Numbered from the stretch's first letter, positions 35,193 through 47,766 are shown. The stretch: 64,000 nucleotides of DNA from Lithobates sylvaticus (GCA_028564925.1 CM053030.1:376930945-376994944), one strand, 5' to 3'. Numbers and translations are program-made. Notes: a model not told the origin generated them from the sequence alone.

Positions 35193-36515
35193 TTAACCAC
35201 TTCAGCTCCAGAAAGATTTGGCTGCTCAATGACCAGAGCATTTTTTGCGATACGGCACTGCGTCGTTTTAACTGACAAATCGTGCGATGTGGTACCCAAA
35301 CAAAATTGACTTCCTTTTTTTCTCACAAATAGAGCTTTTTTTTTTTGGTGGTATTTGATCATCTCTGCGGTTTAAATTTTTTGCTCTATAAACAAAAAAA
35401 GAGCAACAATTTTGAAAAAAACACAATACTTTGTGCTTTTTGCTATAATAAAAATACCCAATTTAAACAAAAAAAATAATAATAATTTTCTCAGTTTAGG
35501 CCGATATGTATTCTTCTACATATTTTTGGTAATAAAAATCACAATAAGTGTATATTGATTGGTTTGCGCAAAAGTTATAGCGTCTACAAAATAGGGGATA
35601 GATTTATGGCATTTTTTTATTTTTTTATTAGTAATGGCGGCGATCTGCGATTTTTATTGTGAGTACGACATTATGGCAGACACATCAGACACTTTTGACA
35701 CATTTTTGGGACGATTGACAATTATACAGCGATCAGTGCTATAAAAATGCACTGATTACTGTATAAATGTCACTGGCAGGGAAGAGGTTAACACTAGGGG
35801 CGATCAAGGGGTTAACTGTGTTCCCTGACTGTGTAAAATCCAGAGATTGGTATAGATAGAAAGAAAAACCACCGCTCCAGGATGGCCCTTCAAGGCGAAT
35901 GCTCTTTCTCCTGTTCAGGAGCCCCAGGTGCTGGCTAATAACACAATAGGCAGGAAGCAGTGGAAGAACTCTGGACAGCCGCACACTGGAAAAAGATAAA
36001 ATCTTGTGTAGTTTATAAAAAAATGGGACTCACATCACATCCAATGGTCCACAGCAAAACTAAAGAGGGGGTACACAACTGACGCGTTTCGCACTAAATA
36101 AAGTGCTTACTCATAGTAGCTATGTGATTCCCATTTTTCAATCAACTACACAAGATTTTATCTTTTTCCGGTATGCGGCTGTCCAGAGTTCTTCCACTGC
36201 TTCTTCCCTGGCTGTGTGTTCTAACTGTAGGAGGAGGGGACTGACTAGAGGGGATAACAGATCGTGGTTCCTAGCTATTAGGAACTCACAATCTGTCTCT
36301 CCTCACAGAATAGAACAGGGATTTGTGTGTTTACACACACATGTGCCTGTTCTGCCTCTAGTGGCCACGATCGCTCGGGGCCGGCGGTCAATGCGACCGT
36401 TGACCACGAGAATCAGCACCCCCACAGTGTATCCCACTTAAAGGAGCCAACGTATAGCTACGATGGCTCACGGGAATGTGCCGACCTGCCGCAGTATAAT
36501 GACAACGACGGCTAA
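35193..36515. mobile_element. TTAACCACTT-family element, interrupted
   Basis: It begins TTAACCACTTCAGCTCC at TTAA 35193-35196 and has GGCACTGCGTCG, GGTGGTATTTGATCA and GGTTTGCGCAAAAGTTATAG (35561-35580) in the same order as 49172-50125. The right end (GCCGCAGTATAATG... near 36490-36515) is degenerate. A 369-bp unrelated sequence is inserted at 35835-36203. Confidence 0.7.
35835..36203. mobile_element. Insertion with a 14-bp target duplication and internal inverted arms
   Basis: Flanked by TTCCCTGACTGTGT (35821-35834) and TTCCCTGGCTGTGT (36204-36217). Inside, GAAGCAGTGGAAGAACTCTG (from about 35956) is mirrored by CAGAGTTCTTCCACTGCTTC at the right edge, giving ~80-bp arms around GACGCGTTTCGCAC. 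The duplication length suggests LINE-type integration. The same AGGCGAAATGCATTGGG-like motif occurs near 40515. Confidence 0.65.
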
Positions 36516-37159
36516 CCAAAGAAGATTGTTTTCACTTAAATATACAATTTTTCCACTGAACAATATATGCTGTAATATTTCACAGATGTTTAGTGATTTT
36601 TCAATCACTCATACACTGTATCAAATTATATTACAACAGTTCAAACCTTGCTTTATACTGTTTATACTGTGCTTCCCCTCTTGAAAGCTTCTAAAATACC
36701 TCCTAAATGGTACTATCACTGCATTGTTTTGCACTTGCAAGTTCTCAAATTGCAGACAATTATGAACTGAATAAATAAGCGGGTTATTTTTTCTCCACTT
36801 CCAATATAAAAAAAAAATGCTTGTTTTTTGCCAATGTAAAAAGTTATGCAAGAAAAAGACCATAGAAACGGAAAGCAATGCAGTTCTCAATTTTAATACT
36901 AATTAACACTTTAACAGTGTTATAGGTAATAAGCAATATCTTTGCTTTATTATGCCACATCAGATTAGCACACATTTCTATTTGAATTTATTTACATACC
37001 GTAGGTTGGGAGAGGTGGTAGCAGAATGGGATAATCAGGGTAGCCTGACTTATTTATTAAAGCAGTGCAAGGACCAATGATGTAACACAAAGAAACCAAG
37101 ACAACTGATCAGATTTTTCCATTCATTCTATCAGTAATCACAATGAGTGTCGAAGATTT
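36516..37159. other. No gene or repeat recognised
   Basis: AT-rich sequence; only chance ORFs. Confidence 0.45.
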
Positions 37160-37167
37160 CTATAGAC

Positions 37168-37315
37168 CAGGGGTCTCCAAACTATGGCCCTCCAGTTGTT
37201 CAGGAACTACAATTCTCATCATGCCTAGTCATGTCTGTGAATTTCAGAGTTTTACAATGCCTAATGGGACATGTAGTTCCGCAACAGCTGAAGGGTCACA
37301 GTTTGGAGATCCCTG
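37168..37315. mobile_element. hAT-like MITE with perfect 8-bp target duplication
   Basis: CTATAGAC is repeated exactly at 37160-37167 and 37316-37323. The termini CAGGGGTCTCCAAACTATGG and CAGTTTGGAGATCCCTG are inverted repeats, and inner blocks (CCTCCAGTTGTTCAGGAACT / AGTTCCGCAACAGCTG) mirror each other. 148 bp, no ORF. An 8-bp duplication and CA..TG ends are typical of hAT. Confidence 0.92.
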
Positions 37316-37323
37316 CTATAGAC

Positions 37324-38073
37324 CATTATACTGTAATTTTTATTTATGAAGTTATATCAAAATAACTTTTATTAATGCTGACTGTGTAATATTCTTATTC
37401 CTTTTTTTTTTTTCATGTGCAAAAATATTTGCTTTATAACCCATTATTGTCCAACGTACAGTATATACATGTAAAGGCTATTGTGGCAAAATGAAAAGCA
37501 CTTTTGATGTGAGTTTGGCCTTATTTAAATTTAAAAAAAGAACACATTTTGAGATTCAGTATACTAAAATGTCACTGTTAGTGTAGAGTAGTGTTAAATC
37601 TGAAATACAAGATGTATGGAAAGATTTTTAACTGCCAAAAGATTTGTATTCTAGAGCTTCCGGTTCTCAGATTTTCATAGCTCTGTCACTCAGCACAGTC
37701 CAATCTGGTAGGTCAAGAGACCTGATTTTTCTCTGCTGCAGTTGAATAACACTTAAAGGTCTTTACCCTCGTCAATATGTGACTGGACAGTGAAAGGAGA
37801 TGCAGCACACTGCTGAGCTCATCACTCTGTCACATGAATCATCTTTCATCGTGCTCCTTATTAGCACATGAACACTGCATGACATCTGATTGGCTCCATG
37901 TGTTGCTTCTCCCTCTACCAGTCTGGGCTCTGAGTTAATTATAAGTCCAATTCAAGTACTTGCACGACTTTTATTTACAACACAAATGTATAATAAATGT
38001 AATGATATATTTATGTATACAGAGCTGCATTGATTTGTGTTCAGCAAAAAAAGGAATTATGGAGTTCACATGA
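37324..38073. other. No gene or repeat recognised
   Basis: AT-rich, unique-looking sequence. Confidence 0.45.
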
Positions 38074-38497
38074 TTAAAGGATATGTAAAGGTTTGTTTAA
38101 TAAAAACAAAAAAACAAAACATGTCCTACTTACCTCCTCTGTGCAGTTGTTTTTGCACAGAGTGACCCCTATCCTCCTCTTCTGGGGTCCCTCACTGGCG
38201 CTCCTGGATCCTCCTATTCTCAAGTGCCCCATTGGAGAGCCACTCTCCCTCGGGGCACTTGTGCGGGTGCCCTTCGGTGTTCTGCTGCTGCATCCATTCA
38301 CCCAGACTGCAGGACTCACCCCTGCATCATTGGGTTTGATTGACAGCAGCGGGAGCCAATGGCTGCACTGCTATCATTCTATCCAATCAGAACCCGAGGC
38401 CGGTGTGCTTGGTTCAGGTAAGTGAAATGGGAGCTCTGGGGGGCTGCTGCATCACAGTAGGTTTTTCACCTTAATGCATAGAATGCAACCCCTTTAA
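38074..38497. mobile_element. TTAA-bounded MITE (family B), second copy
   Basis: TTAA at 38074-38077 and 38494-38497. The interior CTACTTACCTCCTCTGTGCA, CCTCCTCTTCTGGGGTCCCT and TTAATGCATAGAATGCA align in order with 8377-8808. Non-coding. Confidence 0.78.
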
Positions 38498-38869
38498 TTA
38501 CAATTTTTTGATATATTTACTTCTGATATACTGTAACTGGAAGCAATAATCTGCACTTTGCTATGTTTTTGTTGTAGATACGAATGAAATCTTTCAGGAC
38601 TTCCTCCACCAGTGATCCACTTAGCCCAACTCTGCAATTCAGGTTGTAGGCCTAGATATTTGCTGAAATGGTAAACCATTCTGCAATTTTAGAGTTTGTG
38701 CCCTGGTTCTTCCTACTCTCACTTGGAGACAACTGGTCTCCAAATAGGGTGATAGGGTGGAGAGGCATTAGAACAGGTCAGTTTTTGTATTGCTGTTTGT
38801 GTCCCTGTTGGGGAGATTAACTCTCTGTACTTGTCAAGTTTACTGTTATCACCTAAATAAAAAAAAAAT

Positions 38870-39120
38870 GAATTTTGGGTTGTCCCTGAAAAAGTAATAT
38901 AGGGGAAATCTTCCAATGAGGACACTAGTTCTGGGTACAACCCGGGATTTCCCTCACTTTTGAGGGATTTTCTCTTACTTCCTGTTTTGGCTATGGGACA
39001 GGAAGTGAAGAAATATCTCCCCAATGGGATATAGATGGCAAAAAATCAAACTGACAGGTGTTATAATAAGTTTTTACTCTATCCAAAAAGATAACGAGTT
39101 TTGCATTTAGTTCTACTTTA
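38870..39120. repeat. Repeat fragment with mirrored ACTTCCTGT blocks
   Basis: TTACTTCCTGTTTTGGC and GGACAGGAAGTGAAG face each other near 38975-39010, and the right edge TTTTGCATTTAGTTCTACTT resembles a MITE terminus. The left boundary was not found. Confidence 0.4.
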
Positions 39121-40838
39121 TTTTAAAGCCCATATGTCATGAGTGAAATATCTATGCTGCCAGTGCTAAAAATGCAAGCTGCCTGGCTGTCATGTTGATA
39201 AAATGGCCTCAAAAATGTCTACATCACTTACCTGAAACAAACATGGATATAAAAAACTCTCATTCTTATTTTATGCATGCTTGTTCTGGGTCTTTAACTC
39301 AGTATTGAAGTCAGATCCAGCCATAAATCTATAATTCTCAGAAGGAGATGAGCAATGGCAGCCTTTATATTTCTCTCATGGTAGGTGTTCTTTTTTATGG
39401 CACCCATAAAAATGCCAGTGATGTAGTTTGTTGCTTATTTAAGACACCTAAGCAATACTATAGTGCTGACAGCTTATCTGAAACAAGCATTTGTTTCTGT
39501 TTATCTCTGTTACCGCTGGGCAAGATACGTGAACATTTGACATCACACAAGTCAAGAGAACTGTGGTCTCTTGCAACCTTTCAATGTTAATTTGAGTCAA
39601 GTGTGTACATTTGTAGACTTGATCTGGTCTGCATGCCATATTGTGACCTTGGAGCTTCAGGGAGGAGGAAACTGACCTTCATGTCAAAACTGCAGCTGGT
39701 AAAGATGTTTACATGAACCCAGTCTGTAGACCTGATGAATTATTCAAAAGGGTATAATGTTTTTTATTTCACTAAGAAAAACTTGTATTTATGTGAAATC
39801 ACCCTGGCGATGTAAAAGACCAAGCTTCTGAAGCACATACGTGACTTGCACTGCAGGATTGAAAAAGTTAAAAGGTTGGATCTCTATAACTTGACTGTAG
39901 TTAGGCTATTCAGTTTTATATGATATTGTACAGTATATTTCTTTATTTGTCTGGAAAACATTCTAACTCCTCTTTTTTTATAAAAATAATGCAAATGAAA
40001 AACAGTATGTCTTGACCTCAACTTCCTCCCTGCAGAGCCACAGAAAACTATTTCATTTCATTCCATTTCAATTCATAGACATGTCAAAATGTGTTTATAA
40101 TATGAAAAATTGCCCAACAAAGTGAAGAAAGCCTGTCATAATACAAGTTGAAAAGAGATATATCCCACTGTGGTATGCTCCAAGTTAAGTGTTGCACTAC
40201 ACACAGTAAATGCAGATGCACTTAATAATGGCGGCTTACTTAAACACATGCTGTGCACAAATTTGCATAGCAATTCAACTAAGATTAATGTTTTTGTATT
40301 TTACGTTAAAAGATACAGATTTTAAGTTTGTTCTGATGTTGACAGGTATGAGTTTGTGCGATGTAGAGAAGAGAAAACTGAGAGAAAGAGAAGCTTATCT
40401 GACTGTGTTGGAGGGGAATATGTGTGCACCACTTGGATACTCCTGAGATAATCAGTTTTTACACTGATCTCTTTCTAACCACGCACCCCCTGAACCCTTG
40501 AAGAAGTCAACCAGGCGAAATGCATTGGGTTGAGCTAACCTTTCCTTTTCTGATATATGTATTTTCAGAAATACATATGCTAATATGTATATGTATGATA
40601 TATATTTTAGGAAGGACCTCTATCTTCAGGGGTGTCCAGGTTGGAGCATAATGTGTGAATAATGTGTGAAGACAATTCATGTTTTTAATGGGATAATTCA
40701 ACCACTTTGTCTATTTATGTCCTATTTTGCAATAAAATCTTTTTTATCTTTATATATGTATCGGTACTCATTCTGAGAGGAGGTCTTTCAGCACCTATAA
40801 CATCCCACCTTTCTATATTTTGGTAATTTCTATGTATG
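39121..40838. other. No gene recognised
   Basis: Mostly unassigned. CTTGAAGAAGTCAACCAGGC then GAAATGCATTGGG near 40497-40530, with GCAATAAAATC near 40730, look like part of a retroposed repeat. Confidence 0.4.
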
Positions 40839-40852
40839 ATGTGTTTATACTC

Positions 40853-42081
40853 ATCACTTTTTTTTTGGTTTTCAAAAAAGGTTTATTGAAAATATAAACG
40901 ATACAGCTGTATAATGACAACAAGAGAGGACCCAAGCTGAGGATGGTACATAAGTTGTGAGACTGTTACAGAAGAATAAAAGACCACTTGTGAGCGTGCA
41001 TTATACAAGTAAAAATAGCACATTAGGCTGGGAATTATTGGACTCAGTATAGAGAACCTGGGTAATAACGGGTTCCAGGGAGCCTACTGCGGGACACTGG
41101 TCCCGAGCCTCCCCCCAATTGGACCACGCACCCCAAATGGGATCATGCTGTGCGCGGAGTGATCGGACATAAGCTTCCAGGGAGAGCGAGATTTGGGGAG
41201 CTGGACTTGCTGAGCTCCTGATCTGATTGCCGACCCCCGAAGGGGTGAGAAAGCAGTATTGAGTCCGTTCCCAACAACATTCTGATAGTCAGGAGGGCCA
41301 AAGGTGCCCATTCAGAGGTGTGACCTCTTAATCTTGTAAGGGTCGAACTGATTGCCATGGCTAACAGCCCGCAGAGCTGTTCAGACAGTGCCCCTTAGAG
41401 GTCGGGGACCATCTGAGTCTGAGCTTGAGGCAGGGAGAATTAGCGAAAGAGGGAAGGGTGGAGGAAGAAGGAGGAAAGTGAGAAAGAGAAATGGGAGAAG
41501 TGGGAACCCTCATGGAGAACAGAGGAAGAAGATGGATAACAAGGTTTAGAAGAATCCGCTAAGGAGCTTGCTTATTGGGGGAGTAGTTAAATGTACTTAG
41601 CCCAGGGATCCCAGATAAGATGGAATTTTCAGAGGTGTCTAGGATAGTGTTAGAAATTTTTTCCTGCGCCATTATCCAGGATATCTTCAGCTTAGTTTGG
41701 CAGAAGGAAACTGAATGTGATTTCCAAGCATGGGCTAGGGTGATCTTGGCCCCCAAGAGGATGAAGTGGATGAGAGAGCTTGTCAATTTAGGAGCTTTTG
41801 GAATTTTGCTGTTAAGGAGGGCTATAGTAGGGTCTTGTTGCACCGCAAAGCCAGTGGTTTTATGGATGAGGTTGAAAATTCTGTTCCAGAACCCTCTTAT
41901 TTTGGGGCATTCCCAAAGGATGTGTAGGAGGGAGCCTATGAGTCCACATCCCCTGAAGCATAATGGAGAGGACTGCGGATAGAATTTGGTGAGACAGGTG
42001 GGAACTAGGTACCAACGAGAGATGACCTTGAGGTCTGCTTCCACAAGGGAGGTGTTTAAGATACCTTTGTATGATCGGGCA
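40853..42081 (-). mobile_element. 5'-truncated L1/Tx1-like LINE with poly(A) and TSDs
   Basis: Minus-strand L1 copy. Its 5' truncation point is at 42081. The C-terminal part of ORF2 is open over 41559-42044 (161 residues) and contains ISRWYLVPTCLTKFYP, then CFRGCGLIGSLLHILWECP (Cys-His motif) and FWNRIFNLI, all typical of the L1-clade C-terminus. A ~700-bp 3' UTR follows, with an AATAAA signal (complement of 40884-40889) and an A-rich tail (complement of the T-run at 40858-40868). ATGTGTTTATACTC flanks the insertion exactly at 40839-40852 and 42082-42095. These are the marks of target-primed reverse transcription; truncation leaves it immobile. Confidence 0.92.
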
Positions 42082-42529
42082 ATGTGTTTATACTCTTAAT
42101 GTGCAGAGGTGGTGAGGAGGAACCCAGCACATGTTAAAGCCAGGCTGATGTTTGGAGAAAGGGTATTCCTACTCATCTGGTTCTTAAGGGCATATGGCCT
42201 ATTATCAGCATGGTGGGAAAGCTTGGGAATACCAGTCAGAATGCCTGATTTTTTTTCCCATTTTAAATACAAGAAAAGAAAAGATAGATAGAAGACATTA
42301 TCAAATCCCTGTATTTAATAAATCAAAAAAGCATAAGAGATAAAATCAATGGCAGACAAATTGTTACCATTTTCCATTGTTCTAAAATATCTATAAAATA
42401 ACTATAGGACATGTTTATGAACTGATCTACCTACCTTCTATTATTACCAACATATTAAAGAATAAAGTAAGATGTTTTTTGATTAGTTGCCATATTTTTA
42501 ACAATGTTGCTATTTTGTGTTTATTCCAG

Positions 42530-42592
42530 TGCTCATCATGGTTTGAAAGATTTGTGGATGTTGTGGAAAACTTGACAGAAGCCTATCAGGTG
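42530..42592 (+). CDS. Candidate internal exon of an unidentified host gene
   Basis: A short open segment follows a good acceptor: a T-rich tract, then TGTTTATTCCAG ending at 42529. In phase 0 it reads CSSWFERFVDVVENLTEAYQ and could end at a CAG/GTGGTA donor (42589) or a GTG/GTAAAC donor (42592), giving a 60- or 63-base exon that keeps frame. The peptide is amphipathic and not low in complexity, unlike the chance ORFs here, and lies in a repeat-poor stretch just beyond the L1. I do not recognise the protein family. Weak points: the donor is not a strong GTRAGT and no second exon was found within the window, so the gene would need very large introns. This could be chance. Confidence 0.35.
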
Positions 42593-45500
42593 GTAAACAA
42601 AATGTGCATAATAATGTTTCAAAGTATTCAGATGGATGGCATTCAACTGGAACACTGTAGGGGAAAATAAGAGTGAAACTAACATTTTTTTATGACAGGC
42701 AGAAACCCTAAAAAAATTTAAATATTTTAAAAAGTCCCTAATGATATTATGCTTTCTGCTTCTTGAGCCTCTAGTTGGCTTCTTTATGTTTATTGACAGG
42801 AATAAAAATAACTTTATGCAATAGCTTTTATTTAATAATATCAAGCCCTTTCTTCCAGTGAGCAAGAGACATGTTAGCCTACAAGTTGATGCATGATCTT
42901 TTGTGTATCCCTTGGCTTGCATTTGCATTTTTAGCATGGAAATGTCTTGAGTATGACCTCTGGGAGGCAGCTTAAAACAAACTCTTAAATTAACAAATAG
43001 TTTTTCATTTTGAATAATTTTATATAAACTGTTTTTTTTATTAAAGAATGTCCCATTAACTTAATTGATTTGAATGTGCAATACATATTGCCCAGATTTC
43101 AGAGCAGCCTGAGAACAGAAAACAAAATACATTTTGTTGATGATCTGCAAGCAGGCCTTGGAAGGACACACATACATTAACTGCATGATCATTACATAAC
43201 AAGGCTAAATGCATTCATGAAAATTGATTGTCTTTGGGGGACATTTTCAAATTTGCTCGCTGAAATCTTTTAATCATGTCAAGTATTAGAATGGATTTTG
43301 ATATCTTAAATATTGAGCCCTCTGTTCAGTAGATGTTTCTATAGATCATTGAAATACTATTATACTATTTTAGCAATTTAAATGTCATGATTGTACTATA
43401 AATGTTATTTAATGTGACCCTGGAGCTATACAAAACATTTCAAAGCAAGTCCTACCTGATAAAAAAGAAAGCAAATGCACACCTTTCTTACTGCCTGTGT
43501 TGCCCACTGAAACTCTGATACTGAAAAATCCAGTGTTGAAGTTTGGCAGTGTTGGTTACCTGGGTCCCCTTGAGCTTTTTCTGGTAATCCTGTTACAAAA
43601 TACAACAGATACAGTATATGGAGGCCAGCAGGGGGAACCAGTGAGAGGCGTGGGGCACACAGGAGATCACCTGGTGCATGTGTGTGGTATATACATCAAG
43701 AGCCTCACATTTAATTTAACTATCTAATTCAGTTTAACTATCTCCATTCAAGCCATTCTCACTAAAAGGTGCAACTTGGAAATGCCCACGTTGTACCTCA
43801 GCACCACAGCTATTACACATCTGCTGAACTGGAAGATGCATGCAGGCAAGGGTGTCTGAAAAACGTGACCTGCCAGCCTGCATACTTGTTCTAGGTAAAT
43901 AAACAGTGGCAGTGTCCATACTGCACAACTATCACAGGTTCCCTTTAAGGGAAACATGTTACCTTTGCTTACCTCACTCCAACTCCATAAACAGGACACC
44001 CTACCACAATCTTCAGAGCACCCTGAGATTCCCAAAACCCCACCCTCTTTATTGGGCTGTTATTGATCACACAGCTTCCTGGTTAATTTCTGACCCTCTT
44101 CACTGTCCCATGCAACTACCTTGCAACCTACTGGCAATAAATTGTAAGATGCAGGAGCACGAGTAAAGCTACCCCTCTTCTCCCTTAAAAACAACAAAAC
44201 TTAAAGTAAGTCCTCTCACATTACCCATATTTAGAAAACTTCAGCGTTTGGCTTATCACAATAAAAAAAAAAAATTATACAGCATTTTTTAATTTACATT
44301 TTGACAGTTAGTATTTATAATAAAACATTTGACGCGTTAATCTATTCCTCATAAGAAACCATACTGTTAAAATCTCCTATCCATAGTGCCTTTCCCCCTT
44401 TCCACTTCCCTTTGTCTTAATCAAGTCACCCTAGTGTACCCTGGTCTTGCAGTTTAGGTACTCTGAAAATTTTCACTGCTTGCAGATCCAGAGAGCAAAA
44501 ATTATTGTTGGTGAGATATATGTGACCTTTTAGCTTGCTCTCTCGATCTTCCCTCCTCCTGCCCACTCCTCCCCCCCCCTTTTTGAACTATTTTACAGTT
44601 TTGTAACATATACTGTACTTATGTTATTGTAAGTTTATTCTGTTGTCGTCTGTGTACAACCCAATAATTTCTGATGATTTAATTATTCAAAAATGCACTG
44701 CTTTTATTTTCTGACTGGAATGTTTTATTTTCTTATTTTTTATTGAAATTTTCATAAAATTAAAAAAAGAAAAACATTTGAAACATTACAAAAAAAAATT
44801 AAAAATTATGTGATATAACAAAAACCTAAAAACTAAGATATTACTTTTTAAAATATAATAACTTTGCTAAAATGATAGACGTAAAAACATTCTTATTGAA
44901 CAAGAAAGTTTCAAACTTTTAAGATGCTTTTAGCTTAGCCATTTCACTACCTGTAGTGCATATTTAACTTCTGCTTATTACTGCTCTCCCCTACTGAGAA
45001 AAAGAGGCTAATATTTTCTCGCACTATGGGTATTAAAGTGTGTTAAAAGGCAATTTCATTGTATGTCATTATTTGCTGACTGTAAGAAAGCATTACTTCC
45101 ATGTAGAAAGCTTACCCATCTTGGACGGAAGAGATAAGCATTTTATTCTATTGACAGTTGCACTTTTTTACTGTCCTGAAGTGATGATACAGTATTTTTG
45201 TTGTAGATACAGACATGGATTAAATCAATTAATTCTTACATTGGGACAATGTAATGATCTCTCTACTTTTTAGAAAAGAACAGTGGTTAATGGAGGTCAT
45301 TTAATCTCCCATGTACTTTTGACAAGTTATTTTGAAAAACACATGCATAGAGAGGTAGATTAATTAAAACAAATTTTGCCATGTGTGTGAAAATAAACCT
45401 GAGGTTGATTTACTAGTACCGTCATTTTATATTTGACATATATGCCAGTGTTAACTTTCTAGCTAAAAATGGTTAAAGGTTAAAGTGACAATTAACTTGG

Positions 45501-46224
45501 TGAAATACCTTTGGGTCAAATGTATTTTTTTTTAACCTCTAAAAATGTAATACACCTATGTTATATGATTCATAGATCATTATAGATTATTATAGATGTT
45601 TGCCTTCAGACTCAGATATCAGACATATGCACAGAGCAAGCAGAGAGAGTTGGGGTCAGGTCTCTCCTCTGCCTCTTTCAGTTGATGTTGACATGTAAAG
45701 TGAAACCTTAGCGAATAGTTATTGTAAACACATTTTTTTTCTTCAGCAAGGCAAATAAAGCTAGACAGGTAAACTTGTGAAAAGCAGTTTAGTAAAACAT
45801 GCAAAAAGTCAGACTATGGGGGAAGGGAGCACATGCGTGGCGTGGCACAGAACAGCAGCTGCAGTCTTTAGCTCCGCTCTTCAGAGGGACTGTTTCCCTG
45901 CTTTAGAGGGACCAGTCAAAAAAAATAGCAGTGGTCCTTCCATCATCCCCCCCAGGATCTGATTGTACATGTCTACATCAAAGAAGGGTTGCAGTGGCCC
46001 TTTACTGCATACCGCCTACAAGCCTGAGAAAAGTACAGCATTCCTTACGATGGCACAGCTTTTATGTCAGATGCTTCTGCCTCACATCTCTACCTTCTGA
46101 TTTACAAGACAGTGAGTACTCCTCTCAACTAAAAAAAAAAAGGATCTGGAATCTAGCTTTGAGACTATGTATAACAAGTTGGCAGATACATTTTAATCTG
46201 AATTACAGAAAACAACCCATACAG
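42593..46224. other. Long repeat-poor stretch, no gene recognised
   Basis: AT-rich and mostly unique-looking; it contains C-, A- and T-runs (44571-44580, 44264-44275, 44710-44790) but none of the inverted-repeat families seen elsewhere, apart from a doubtful GAGGTTGATTTACTAG near 45401. It may hold intronic or regulatory sequence, but nothing specific can be claimed. Confidence 0.4.
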
Positions 46225-46371
46225 GGTGATATTTTCTAAAACTGGTGCACACAGAATCTGGCGCAGCTGGGCATAATAACTTCAGCTTGTCGTAGTAAGC
46301 TTTGTAATATGCTTTGGTTACTATGAACAGCTGTACCAGATTCTGTGTGCACCAGTTTTAGTAAATCCTCC
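46225..46371. mobile_element. Short MITE with ACTGGTGCACACAGAATCTG arms
   Basis: Left CTAAAACTGGTGCACACAGA and right TCTGTGTGCACCAGTTTTAG are perfect mirrors; 147 bp in all. A related copy is at 53897-54045. Confidence 0.85.
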
Positions 46372-46859
46372 AAACTGTTTCAAGAGCTGGTTATACTAGG
46401 GAATTGCTCAGATAAGCTGGAAACAAAACATGATGAACTCAACCTTGCCTATAGTGCCTTGCCTATAGTATATCAGCAGGGATCTTGACAGTCTGGCAGC
46501 TGCTTTCAACCACTTACAATCACAAGCAGAAGATTTACACATATGAAACAGGTGAAACAATCTGTGGATTTGTTTCCAACGGTGCTATGTCTGTTTAAAC
46601 CCCTCCTGCCAGAGCAAGATCCCAGAGGATTTGCTTGTGACCAAGTTCACAGGGCTCTTCAGGCCAAACCTTCATCTGACAAGCTTCCTAGGAGCATTAT
46701 CTTATTGTCAAGCTGGGCTTCATGGAGTTTGAAGCCCTGCCTAGATCACCCTCAACACCTTGTACTACACCTATATAGAATATACCTTCTTCAAGGAGAG
46801 AAATAAGCAGAATCCAGAAGCAGAAACCAGAATAGTCTGGTTGAAAAAAATACATCCAG

Positions 46860-47247
46860 TTCAACCAATAGAAAGGAAAAAAATATACAATTCTATATAC
46901 ACAATCCTATACCCAAAGTTGATCCAAAGGAATGCACAACATCCCCAGTAAAGCATGATCTAATTTGCTCCAGCAGGGGAAAAAATCCTTCCTGATCCCA
47001 CAAGAGGCAATTGAATTTTCCTTGGATGAACTTTACTTATAAATATTAGTATCCAGCTGTATTATGTGTATCTAGGAAATAATCAAATATACAATCTATT
47101 GAGCTGGCCAGAACCAGCTCTTGAGGGAGTATATTCCACATTTTCACAGCTCTTATTGTGAAGAAGCTTTTCCATATTTTTATATTTGGAGGTTAAATCT
47201 CTTCTCCTCCAGACGTAAAGAGTGCCCCCTTGTCCTCTGTGATGACT
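46860..47247 (-). mobile_element. CR1-like LINE, C-terminal coding end and 3' UTR
   Basis: The complement of 47240-47050 translates to EDKGALFTSGG, then FFTIRAVKMWNILPQELVL, the C-terminal end of CR1-group reverse transcriptase proteins (…vWNsLP.e…). The rest, towards 46860, is probably 3' UTR (complement of CCACAAGAGGCAATTG near 47000). It is directly abutted by a TTAACCACTT fragment. Confidence 0.7.
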
Positions 47248-47318
47248 TTAACCACTTAAGGACCAGGCCATTTTTTGCGATATGGCACTGTGCCGCTTTA
47301 ATTGACAATTGCACTCAA
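47248..47318. mobile_element. TTAACCACTT-family terminal fragment
   Basis: TTAACCACTTAAGGACCAGG, TTTTTTGCGATATGGCACTG and CGCTTTAATTGACAATTGC match the first ~70 bp of 49172-50125; the remainder is missing. Confidence 0.75.
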
Positions 47319-47766
47319 AAAGTGATTCAAAGGTAAGAGATGCTGCACACTCTTCAATACAGTATAAGGGTAAAGGGGATTCAAACAATCATAAAAACAT
47401 ATGGGTGCACTGTCCCTTTAAGTCATATTTCATAGAATATACTAAATCCACTTTAACTTATTACATATAGTACAAGTGTTAACACCATTCGTTGGTATTT
47501 TTCCCACACACAAATGGTGCAATAAGTTCACACAAATAACAACTGCTATTGTGCACAATCTTGTAATAGATGAACCAAAGGTGCCAGCAATCCTTGTTGT
47601 GATCCCCCGTGCTTTTTAACCAAACAGGAAACTATCTGCTTACTGGATCCGGGCTGCTCTGTGCAAAACCATTACACAGAGCAGGTAAGTATATGTTATA
47701 AGATAAGTATAACGTATTTGTTATTTTTATAGAAAAAAATGAGACTCTACGGTCACGTTAAACCTG
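47319..47766. other. No gene; family B MITE fragment near 47640-47762
   Basis: GCTGCTCTGTGCAAAACC and CACAGAGCAGGTAAGTATA resemble, in reverse, the CTTACCTGCTCTGTGCAG end region of family B. The rest is unassigned. Confidence 0.4.

Noticed and set aside
45395-45425. GAGGTTGATTTACTAG resembling the GGGGTTGATTTACTAAA MITE end
   Set aside because: No partner terminus or internal match nearby; too short to support.
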